Part shown: piece by piece, positions 12,912 through 19,581 of the stretch
Position numbering within the stretch: the stretch's first letter is position 1
Layout of the letters: every line of letters starts with the position of its first letter
Source of the DNA: Rhodospirillales bacterium
GTDB taxonomy: Bacteria > Pseudomonadota > Alphaproteobacteria > Acetobacterales > Acetobacteraceae
Reading direction: 5' to 3'
Assembly: GCA_903644035.1 (NCBI GenBank)
Contig: CAHJXG010000080.1
Location: forward strand, 1-19,581
Length of the DNA: 19,581 nt
The notes under the pieces: generated by a model
What the model saw: only the letters and a program-made list of their open reading frames with translations
The model's database searches: none
What the model was told of the DNA's origin: nothing
Program-made: the position numbers and the translations under genes

Positions 12912-14225
12912 ATGTCACAAGCAAGCGGCTTGGCCGCAGACCCTGCGTCGCTGCCATCGGCCGAGGACCGGACCTACCGGAAGGTGACGCTGCGGCTGCT
13001 GCCGTTCCTGTTTCTCTGCTATCTCGGCGCCTACCTCGACCGGGTCAACGTGGCCTTCGCCAAGCTGCAGATGCTTGACGAGCTGAAGTTCAGCGAGCAG
13101 GTCTATGCATTCGGCGCCAGCGTCTTCTTCATCGGCTACGTCCTGGTCGAGGTGCCGAGCAACGTGATCCTGCACAGGGTCGGCGCCCGGCTGTGGATCG
13201 CGCGCATCATGATCAGCTGGGCGCTGCTCTCCGGTGCGATGGCCTTCGTCCAGACGCCGCTCACCTTCTACGTCATGCGCTTCCTGCTCGGGGTCGCGGA
13301 GGCCGGGTTCATCCCCGGCGTGCTGCTCTATCTGACCTACTGGTACCCGGCCCGGCGGCGCGGCCGCATCACCGCGATCTTCCTCACAGCCATCCCGATG
13401 GCCAGCGTCTTCGGCAGTCCGCTGTCGGGCTGGATCCTGAACGCCGCCAGCGGCGCCTACGGGCTTAGCGGCTGGCAATGGCTGTTCCTGATCGAGGCGG
13501 TTCCCTCGCTGGTCCTGGGCGTGGTCACGCTGTTCTATCTCGACGACCGCGTCGCCGCGGCCGCGTGGCTGGACGAGGACGAGAAGCGCATCGTCGCCGG
13601 GGCGGTCGCACGCGAGGAGGAGGAGAAGGAGGGGCTGTCGCAGCTCTCGGCCGCGTTCCGGACGCCGCGGGTCTGGCTGCTCGGGCTGATCTACTTCGGC
13701 ATCGTGTGCGGCATCTATCTCAACAGCTTCTGGGTGCCGACCATCATCAAGCAGACCGGCGTGTCCGACCCGTTCAGGATCGGCCTGCTGACCGCGGTGC
13801 CCTACCTGTGTGCCGTGATCGCGATGATCGCCCTCAACAGCAACGCCGACCGCATGCGCGAACGGCGCTGGCACACGCTGATCCCATGCCTGGTCACCGC
13901 GGCCGGCTTTGCATTCACGGCGTGGGCCGGCGGCAGCACCGTGCTGGCCATGGTCGGGCTTGTGCTGGCGGTGGCCGGGGCCTCCAGCGCGCAGGCCGCA
14001 TTCTGGAGCCTGCCTGGCGCATTCCTCGGCGGCACGGCCGCCGCGGCGGGGATCGCGCTGGTCAACTCGCTCGGCAACCTGGCCGGGTTCACCACCAACA
14101 ACATCGTCGGCTGGCTGGCCGCCGTCACGCACAGCAACTCGGCCAGCCTCTACCTGTTCGCGGCGGTGCTGGTGGCGAGCGGGGCGCTCGTGCTCACGAT
14201 CCCGGCCCGCCTCGTGAACAAGTAG
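12912..14225 (+). CDS. MFS transporter, anion:cation symporter (ACS) family
   Basis: This 437-residue protein has about 12 membrane helices. The first helix region reads LPFLFLCYLGAYLDRVNVAFAKLQM, with the D-R-x-N-V-x-x-A motif of the ACS family. FIGYVLVEVPSNVILHRVGARLWIARIMI is the typical helix 2-3 segment, and RFLLGVAEAGFIPGVLLYLTYW the helix 4-5 segment. Characterised members import tartrate, phthalate, 4-hydroxyphenylacetate, galactonate, glucarate or allantoate with protons. An organic anion is therefore expected; which one cannot be told. GGGAGGAAG (12899-12907) lies just before the ATG. It follows the regulator by 100 bases and precedes the ligase by 14, so all four genes probably form one transcript. 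Confidence 0.92.
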   Translation: MSQASGLAADPASLPSAEDRTYRKVTLRLLPFLFLCYLGAYLDRVNVAFAKLQMLDELKFSEQVYAFGASVFFIGYVLVEVPSNVILHRVGARLWIARIMISWALLSGAMAFVQTPLTFYVMRFLLGVAEAGFIPGVLLYLTYWYPARRRGRITAIFLTAIPMASVFGSPLSGWILNAASGAYGLSGWQWLFLIEAVPSLVLGVVTLFYLDDRVAAAAWLDEDEKRIVAGAVAREEEEKEGLSQLSAAFRTPRVWLLGLIYFGIVCGIYLNSFWVPTIIKQTGVSDPFRIGLLTAVPYLCAVIAMIALNSNADRMRERRWHTLIPCLVTAAGFAFTAWAGGSTVLAMVGLVLAVAGASSAQAAFWSLPGAFLGGTAAAAGIALVNSLGNLAGFTTNNIVGWLAAVTHSNSASLYLFAAVLVASGALVLTIPARLVNK

Positions 14226-14239
14226 GACGGAGCACGCGC

Positions 14240-15826
14240 ATGACGGAGCTGCTGACGCTGGGCCAGATGCTCTCGGTCCACGCCCGCCTGTCCCCCGACA
14301 AGATCGGGGCACGCGACCTGGAGCGCGCGATGACGTTCCGAGAATGGAACAGCCGCGCCTGCCGCCTGGCCAACGCCCTGCTGGGCCTGGGCCTTGCCAA
14401 GGGCGACCGCGTCGCGATCCTCGCCTACAACCGGGTGGAGTGGGCCGAGATCTTCGCAGCCACCGCCAAGGCGGGCCTGATCGCGGTCCCGGTCAACTTC
14501 CGCCTCGTCGGCCGCGAGATCTCCTATCTCGTCGAGGATGCGGGCGCGGCCGCGATCATCGTCGAGGACGGGCTTCTCGGCGGCCTGGAGGACGTCCGGG
14601 CGGACCTGTCGGTTCCGGCCGGCAACCTGATCCGCATCGGCGGCCACGGCCCGGCCGCCGCGGCCTGCCCCGCCGGCTACCGCGACTACGAGCAGCTGAT
14701 CGCCATGGCCGCCGACCGCGAGCCGGCCCAGCCGGTGCTGGCGTCCGACCCGTGGACCTTGATGTACACCTCCGGCACGACCGGGCGGCCCAAGGGGGTG
14801 CTCCGCAGCCACAAAGCCGCGACCCACCTTTCCCTCGTGACCGAGATCGAGCTGGGGCTGCACCGCAGGGACGGCGCCCTCCTGGTCATGCCCATGTGCC
14901 ACGCGAACTCGCTCAACTTCTTCGGCGCCTTCGCCTATTGCGGCGGCGAGACGTTCATCTACTCGCGCCGCAGCTTCGACCCGGAGCATTGCATCCGGAC
15001 CCTCGCCGAGGGCGGATCAACCTTCACGTCGCTCGTGCCGACGCACTACACGATGATGCTCGGCCTGTCGGCCGCGGCCTGGGCGCAATACGATCTCGGC
15101 CGGGTCACCAAGCTCATGATCTCCTCCGCGCCGGCGCGGCAGGACACCAAGCGCGCGGTCATGGAGCTGTTCCGCAACTCCGGCCTGTTCGAACTCTACG
15201 GCTCAAGCGAGGCCGGCTGGGTCACGATGCTGCACCCGCACGAGCAGTTCACCAAGCTCGGCTCGGTCGGCCGGGAATGCGTGGGCGCGGCGCCGATCAG
15301 GCTGCTGGACGCGGACGGCGCCGAGGTTCCAGACGGCGAGGCCGGCGAGCTGTATTCCAGCAACGCCCACACCTTCGACCGCTACTGGAACCTGCCGGAG
15401 AAGACGCGGGACGCATTCCGGGGCGAGTACTGCACCGTGGGCGACATGGCCCGGCGCGACCCGGACGGCTACATCCACCTGGTGGACCGCAAGAGCAACA
15501 TGATCATCTCGGGCGGCGAGAACGTCTACCCGTCCGAGGTGGAGGCCGTGCTCGGCGCCCATCCCGGGGTCCAGGACGTGGCCGTGATCGGCCTGCCGGA
15601 CGAGAAATGGGGCGAGCGCGTGCACGCCGTCATCGTCCCGCATGGCGGCGCCGCGCTGGGCGAGGCCGAGCTGCTCGCCTGGTCCCGGGAGCGGATCGCC
15701 GGCTACAAGCGCCCGCGGTCGTTCTCGTTCCTCCGCCAGGAGGAGGTGCCGCGCACGGCCACCGGCAAGATCCTGCACCGGGTGCTCAAGGCGCAGCTCT
15801 CCGGCGGCGAGCGGACCGGCGGTTGA
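14240..15826 (+). CDS. Acyl-CoA synthetase / AMP-dependent ligase
   Basis: This 528-residue adenylate-forming enzyme has all core motifs. The phosphate-binding loop YTSGTTGRPKG is at about 176-186, LYGSSEAGW (A5) and YCTVGDMARRDPDGYIHLVDRK (A7) follow, SGGENVYPSEVE is the hinge A8 motif, and PRTATGKILHR holds catalytic K510 near the C terminus. It activates a carboxylic acid to an acyl-AMP and then to a CoA thioester. The acid is not identifiable from sequence. The pocket motif MCHANSLNFFGAF differs from acetyl- and long-chain-specific forms as I recall them. GGACGGAG lies just before the ATG. It sits between a transporter and a thiamine-dependent enzyme, which suggests an imported, probably alpha-hydroxylated acid. 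Confidence 0.92.
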   Translation: MTELLTLGQMLSVHARLSPDKIGARDLERAMTFREWNSRACRLANALLGLGLAKGDRVAILAYNRVEWAEIFAATAKAGLIAVPVNFRLVGREISYLVEDAGAAAIIVEDGLLGGLEDVRADLSVPAGNLIRIGGHGPAAAACPAGYRDYEQLIAMAADREPAQPVLASDPWTLMYTSGTTGRPKGVLRSHKAATHLSLVTEIELGLHRRDGALLVMPMCHANSLNFFGAFAYCGGETFIYSRRSFDPEHCIRTLAEGGSTFTSLVPTHYTMMLGLSAAAWAQYDLGRVTKLMISSAPARQDTKRAVMELFRNSGLFELYGSSEAGWVTMLHPHEQFTKLGSVGRECVGAAPIRLLDADGAEVPDGEAGELYSSNAHTFDRYWNLPEKTRDAFRGEYCTVGDMARRDPDGYIHLVDRKSNMIISGGENVYPSEVEAVLGAHPGVQDVAVIGLPDEKWGERVHAVIVPHGGAALGEAELLAWSRERIAGYKRPRSFSFLRQEEVPRTATGKILHRVLKAQLSGGERTGG

Positions 15827-15852
15827 ACGAGGCGGACCATGGGAGCGAGACG

Positions 15853-17565
15853 ATGAAAGCGGATCCCGACAGCGTCGCCGGGCTGGTTGCCCGCCTGCTC
15901 AGGCGGCGGGGCACGAAGCGCGTCTTCGCGCTCTGCGGCGGCCACATCATGCCGATCTGGATGCGGCTCGACGCGGAGGGCATCCAGATCGTGGACGTGC
16001 GCGACGAGCGCGCCGCGGTGCACATGGCCCAGGCCCATGCGGAGCTGACGGGCGAACTGGGCGTCGCCCTCGTGACGGCGGGGCCGGGCGTGACCAACGC
16101 CATGACCGGCATCGCCAACGCCCACATCTCGCGCGCGCCGGTGCTCGTCATCTCCGGGACGAACCCGACTGCGCAGGAAAACCGCGGCGGCCTCCAGGAC
16201 CTCGACCACACCCTCCTGGTCCGCTCGATCACCCGCTACGCCCGCACGGTGCGCGACCCCGGGCTGGCCTTGGCGGAGCTGGACGAAGCGATCGCCCGCG
16301 CGTTCGGCGAGGCGGGCGAGCCGGGCCCGGCCTACATCGACTTCCCGGCCGACGTGCTGCGCCGCCTGGTCCCGAAGCCCATGCAGCTTGAGGAGCACCT
16401 GCAGCCGAAGCCGCGGCCCGTCCTGATGCCTGACCCGGCGCGCGTCGCGCAGGCGGTCGAGGAGCTTTGGGGCGCCAAGCGCGTGGTCGTCATCTCCGGA
16501 CGCGGCGCCCGCCGGGCCGGGCCGCAGATGGTCGCGCTGCTGGACCGGCTTGGCGCGGTCTACCTCGACACCGGCGAGAGCCGCGGCCTGGTGCCGGATG
16601 CGCACGCCTCCGTCGTCGGCGCGATGCGCGGCGCGGTGATGACGGACGCGGATGTCGTGCTGACCGTGGGCCGCCGGCTGGACTTTCAGCTCGCCTACGG
16701 CTCTCCCGCGATCTTCGGCCAGGCGCGCTTCGTCCGCATCGGAGACGTCCCGGGCGAGCTGCGCGACAACCGGCGCGGCGCGGTCGAGATCCTCGCCTCG
16801 CCGGCGGAGGCGCTGCGCGCGCTGATCGAGGCCGCTGGCAACCGGACCTCCTCCGTCGACCGGGGGTGGGCGGAGGGGCTGCGCCGGTCGCATGAGGAAC
16901 GGGCGCGCAAGCTGAAGCAGTCGATGCGGACGGCGCCCCCGGGCAGCGACGGGCGAATGCACCCGAACCGCGTGCTGGCCGCCCTGCAGGAGGCCATCGG
17001 CCCGGACGCGGTCGTCGTCACCGATGGCGGCGACTTCCTCAGCTTCGCCCGGATCGGCCTGTCCGCGCCGGACATGCTCGACCCCGGGCCGTTCGGCTGC
17101 ATCGGCATCGGCGTGCCCTACGGCATCGCCGCGAGCCTTGCCGTCCCGGACCGGCCCGTGGTGGTGGCCACCGGGGACGGCGCCTTCGGCTTCAACGCGA
17201 TTGAGGTCGACACGGCCGTGCGGCACAAGGCACCCGTGCTGATCGTCGTCGCCAACAACGGCGCCTGGCAGATCGAGGTGCACGACCAGACGGTGACCTA
17301 CGGCAAGGTCGTGGGCACGCGGCTGCAATTCAGCGATCACGCGGCGATGGCGCGGTCGTTCGGCATGCACGCCGAGCGGGTGGAGACCGAGGCGCAGCTC
17401 GGCCCCGCGCTCGAACGCGCGCTCGCCCACCGCCCGGCGCTGCTCGATGTCGTCGTGACGCCAGAGGCGGTGTCGTCAGACGCCAAGACCGGGCTGGCCT
17501 GGGTGCCCGACCTGCAACCGCTTGCTGCTTGGGATGAGGCGGAACGCAAATGGCGCAGCACGTAG
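15853..17565 (+). CDS. Thiamine pyrophosphate-binding enzyme, candidate 2-hydroxyacyl-CoA lyase
   Basis: This 570-residue protein has the three-domain acetolactate-synthase-type architecture. The PYR domain bears the activating Glu (E52 in VRDERAAVHMA) and TAGPGVTNAMTGIANA. A central domain spans about 190-330. The PP domain carries the thiamine-binding signature from GDG (441-443) to NN (468-469). GCIGIGVPYGIAASLA and NNGAWQIEVHDQ recall oxalyl-CoA decarboxylase and 2-hydroxyacyl-CoA lyase rather than acetolactate synthase, and the C-terminal tail (SSDAKTGLAWVPDLQPL) is longer than the basic fold. With a CoA ligase 26 bases upstream, cleavage of a 2-hydroxyacyl-CoA to formyl-CoA and an aldehyde or ketone is a reasonable inference. 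Benzoylformate-type decarboxylation or carboligation remain possible. GGGAGCGAG precedes the ATG. Confidence 0.85.
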   Translation: MKADPDSVAGLVARLLRRRGTKRVFALCGGHIMPIWMRLDAEGIQIVDVRDERAAVHMAQAHAELTGELGVALVTAGPGVTNAMTGIANAHISRAPVLVISGTNPTAQENRGGLQDLDHTLLVRSITRYARTVRDPGLALAELDEAIARAFGEAGEPGPAYIDFPADVLRRLVPKPMQLEEHLQPKPRPVLMPDPARVAQAVEELWGAKRVVVISGRGARRAGPQMVALLDRLGAVYLDTGESRGLVPDAHASVVGAMRGAVMTDADVVLTVGRRLDFQLAYGSPAIFGQARFVRIGDVPGELRDNRRGAVEILASPAEALRALIEAAGNRTSSVDRGWAEGLRRSHEERARKLKQSMRTAPPGSDGRMHPNRVLAALQEAIGPDAVVVTDGGDFLSFARIGLSAPDMLDPGPFGCIGIGVPYGIAASLAVPDRPVVVATGDGAFGFNAIEVDTAVRHKAPVLIVVANNGAWQIEVHDQTVTYGKVVGTRLQFSDHAAMARSFGMHAERVETEAQLGPALERALAHRPALLDVVVTPEAVSSDAKTGLAWVPDLQPLAAWDEAERKWRST

Positions 17566-17907
17566 CCTGGCGGTTGATCCTCCTTCGGGCTCTGCTGCAA
17601 CCGCTCGTGGGGATGCCTTGATTGGTGGTGGTCGGTAAGCCCAAGCGGCAGCTGGGTCGGCAATGCGGCGGGACGGTTCGCGGCCTGTCGCTGGCAAGGA
17701 TTTGCGCGTGACCGCCAGGCACCGGGCATGTCGGCGGGCTCGATGGACATGGGCAAGCTGGGTCTGCGCGCCCCCGAGCTTGCGGAAACGCAGAGCTTTT
17801 GCCGCTGAGAAGCCCGATGAACGGCGTCCGGGGCATGGCCGCATCAGGTAGACTCACCTGATTGGCGAACCTCAACACCACGCTCAGGTGAACCCCAGCC
17901 GCAGCGC
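17566..17907. other. 342-base stretch without a recognisable gene; TCAGGT repeats
   Basis: No frame here gives a protein I recognise; the open frames on the minus strand are rich in Pro, Arg and Ser and look like chance frames in GC-rich DNA. Near the right end TCAGGT occurs at 17844, 17884 and 17908, with its inverse ACCTGA at 17856. The first and the inverse form a perfect 6-bp dyad around AGACTC, and CGCTCAGGT is a direct repeat (17881-17889, 17905-17913). The last copy overlaps the stop codon of the minus-strand gene. This may be the decayed edge of a former gene or element. Confidence 0.4.
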
Positions 17908-19221
17908 TCAGGTCAAATTGTCGCCCGTCACGCGCCAGATCACGTCGCCCACGTCGTCCGCCATCAGCAGGGAGCGGCGGTCTGCACCGAGTGCCACCCC
18001 GACCGGCCGGCCATAGGACATGCGCTCGTCGGGACTGAGGAACCCCGAGAGGATGTCGCGCGGCGGACCGGACGGGCGCCCATCCTCAAACGGGACGAAG
18101 ACGAGCTTGTAGCCGCTCAGCGTGCTGCGGTTCCATGACCCGTGCTGCCCGATCGCCATGCCGTCCGGAAAGCCCGGCAACGTGCCGGCCGGCACCCAGC
18201 ACAGGCCCAGCGAGGCGGTGTGCCCGCCCAGCGCGTAGTCCGGCGTCAGCGCGCCCGCGACCGCCTGCGCATCCTGCGGCACCCGGTCGTCCACGGTCTG
18301 GCCCCAGTAGCAATAGGGCCAGCCATAGAAGCCCCCCTCGCGCACCGACGTCAGGTAATCGGGCGGCGTCTCGTCGCCAAGGCCGTCGCGCTCGTTGACC
18401 ACGGTCCAGAGGGCGCCGGCGGACGGCTCCCATGCCAGGCCCACCGGGTTGCGCAGCCCGCTGGCGAAGATGCGGCTGCCGCCCGTCGCGAGGTCGATCT
18501 CGTAGATAGCGGCACGCCCTTCCTCGGCCTCGAAGCCATCGTCGCCGATGTTGCTGAGCGAGCCGACGCCGACATAGAGCTTCTGGCCGTCGGGGCTGGG
18601 CAGGAGGCTCCGTGTCCAATGGCCGCCGGGCTTGAAGTCCACCAGCTTCCGGCCCGGCGCCGTGATCCGGTCCGCTCCCTCGTCATAGGGAAAGACGACG
18701 ACGCCATCGGTGTTGCCCACGTAGAAACTGCTGCCAAGGGCGGCCATGCCGAAGGGCTGGTTCAGCCCCTCCATGAACACGTCCTGGGTTTCGGCCACGC
18801 CGTCGCCGTCCGCGTCGCGCAGGCGGGTGATGCGGTTGGCGCTTTCACCCATCGCCGCGGCGCGCCGCATCGTGCTGACCATGGCGTAGTCGAACACGCT
18901 CTCGGCGGACCTGTTCATCTGCGTGGACTCGGCGACCAGGACGTCGCCGCCCGGCAGCACGAGGAGCCACCGCGGATGCTTGAGGCCCGAGGCGAAGGCG
19001 TTGACCTTGAGGCCCGGCGCCGCGACCGGCGTCTGCCCGGCCTCCCACCCCCGCGCCGTCGGCATCTTCAATGTCGGGACGGCGCCCTGCGGCTTCGGCG
19101 CCGGAATGGCCGGCGCGTTCCCCCAGGCCGGCTCGGGCGCGCCATACTTCAGCCGCCGCATCAACAAGGCCCCGCCGCCCACCAGCGAGACGCCCCGTGC
19201 AAAGACACCCGAAAAATCCAA
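17908..19221 (-). CDS. Sorbosone dehydrogenase family / PQQ-type sugar dehydrogenase beta-propeller protein
   Basis: This 437-residue protein starts with a short hydrophobic segment (GVSLVGGGALL) that could anchor or export it. A six-bladed beta-propeller of the glucose/sorbosone dehydrogenase class follows. Motifs include ASGLKHPRWLLVLPGGDVLVAES, LRDADGDGVAE, NQPFGMA, GGHWTRSLLPSPDG, YVGVGSLSNIGDDG, FASGLRNPVGLAWEP, VVNERDGLGDETPPDYL and GGFYGWPYCYWG, ending with GRPVGVALGADRRSLLMADD. Family members oxidise L-sorbosone or aldoses in the periplasm with PQQ; cofactor and substrate are unproven here. I place the start at TTG 19221, because AAGGAG (19231-19236 on the opposite strand) sits nine bases before it. 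An ATG at 19263 would add 14 residues without a clear ribosome site. It is transcribed away from the gene at 19444. Confidence 0.88.
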   Translation of the reverse strand: MDFSGVFARGVSLVGGGALLMRRLKYGAPEPAWGNAPAIPAPKPQGAVPTLKMPTARGWEAGQTPVAAPGLKVNAFASGLKHPRWLLVLPGGDVLVAESTQMNRSAESVFDYAMVSTMRRAAAMGESANRITRLRDADGDGVAETQDVFMEGLNQPFGMAALGSSFYVGNTDGVVVFPYDEGADRITAPGRKLVDFKPGGHWTRSLLPSPDGQKLYVGVGSLSNIGDDGFEAEEGRAAIYEIDLATGGSRIFASGLRNPVGLAWEPSAGALWTVVNERDGLGDETPPDYLTSVREGGFYGWPYCYWGQTVDDRVPQDAQAVAGALTPDYALGGHTASLGLCWVPAGTLPGFPDGMAIGQHGSWNRSTLSGYKLVFVPFEDGRPSGPPRDILSGFLSPDERMSYGRPVGVALGADRRSLLMADDVGDVIWRVTGDNLT

Positions 19222-19443
19222 AGCGCCACACTCCTTGACTGCTTGCACAGTAGCTGAGGCCATCCGGGCCCGAAACCGCCTACATATGCGGACCGCTTTC
19301 AGCCCTGCCTGATCCCGACGTAACGTGGTGGCGGGTGCCAAGTCGGCAATGCGAGGGGCCTTTGCACGAGAAACAAGACCTGCGGCTGCACCTTGCACCT
19401 GGGGCATTCCGCCCGCGATGGGTTAGCCGGTAGGATGCCGGCC

Positions 19444-19581
19444 ATGACCGGGAGCGCCGCCACGCCCATGAGGAACGAGCCGTGCCGCCGCACCCTCCTG
19501 CGCTCCGCCCTTGCCCTGTCCGGGGCCATGCTGTCCGGCCGGGCCGGGGCGCAGACGGCTGGCCGCATGGTGCGCGACGGC
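19444..19581 (+). CDS. Exported protein, N-terminal fragment (runs off window)
   Basis: A frame opens at ATG 19444, after TAGGA at 19431-19435, and stays open for 46 codons to the window edge. Residues 9 to about 37 form a signal peptide: MRNEPCRRTLLR, a hydrophobic ALALSGAML core and a cleavage-like GAQ. The paired arginines are compatible with Sec or Tat export. The mature start TAGRMVRDG faintly recalls iron-siderophore binding proteins, but too little is visible to name it. In-frame starts at 19435 and 19468 are alternatives. Confidence 0.6.
   Translation, partial: MTGSAATPMRNEPCRRTLLRSALALSGAMLSGRAGAQTAGRMVRDG

Noticed and set aside
15703..17430. 575-codon minus-strand open frame
   Set aside because: It is antisense to the TPP enzyme and reads as His/Arg/Ala/Gly-rich sequence without domain motifs. 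Long antisense frames are expected at this GC content.
1..19581. CRISPR array, prophage, toxin-antitoxin or defence system
   Set aside because: I saw no regularly spaced direct repeats, phage structural genes, small paired toxin/antitoxin frames, or nuclease or helicase defence motifs on either strand.

Overview
This 19.6 kb window is GC-rich and tightly packed. It looks like chromosome of an alphaproteobacterium, most plausibly Rhodospirillales or Acetobacteraceae-like. The grounds are an NDUFS4-type complex I accessory subunit, a DUF4174 protein, a sorbosone-dehydrogenase-family protein, strong GC codon bias, and a composite intergenic palindrome of a style I associate with alphaproteobacteria. 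The taxonomic call is an inference, not a database result.

Layout. (a) 1-2182: the 3' part of a methylisocitrate-lyase-family gene, an AcuC-like histone-deacetylase-family protein and a secreted DUF192 protein, with gaps or overlaps of only 2 to 4 bases. (b) 2191-2731: tRNA-Pro(TGG), the small complex I subunit gene and tRNA-Arg(TCT). (c) 2751-4537: a decayed, frameshifted IS3-family transposase remnant just after tRNA-Arg, followed by a close homologue of the fosmidomycin-resistance exporter Fsr. (d) 4576-6459: a perfect 22-bp inverted repeat, an epoxide hydrolase and a DUF4174 protein. (e) 6541-10856: a mandelate-racemase-like enolase-superfamily enzyme on the minus strand, divergent from a plus-strand operon of short-chain dehydrogenase, acyl-CoA dehydrogenase and APH-fold kinase. 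(f) 10891-11925: a composite palindrome and a minus-strand AEC-family permease. (g) 12066-17565: a GntR/FCD regulator with a visible promoter and operator, then an MFS transporter, a CoA ligase and a thiamine-diphosphate enzyme. (h) 17566-19581: a 342-base stretch without a gene, a sorbosone-dehydrogenase-like gene on the minus strand, and the start of an exported protein.

Two catabolic modules stand out. The SDR/ACAD/kinase operon carries the same domain set as the eukaryotic ACAD10/ACAD11 fusion proteins and part of the bacterial levulinate (Lva) pathway. Both are known to handle 4-hydroxyacyl-CoAs through a phosphorylated intermediate. The GntR-MFS-ligase-TPP module reads as uptake of a carboxylic acid, activation to its CoA thioester, and thiamine-dependent C-C cleavage, possibly of a 2-hydroxyacyl-CoA. 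The divergent enolase-superfamily enzyme resembles mandelate racemase, but Arg replaces one of the two catalytic lysines, so it is probably a dehydratase or another acid-sugar/hydroxyacid enzyme.
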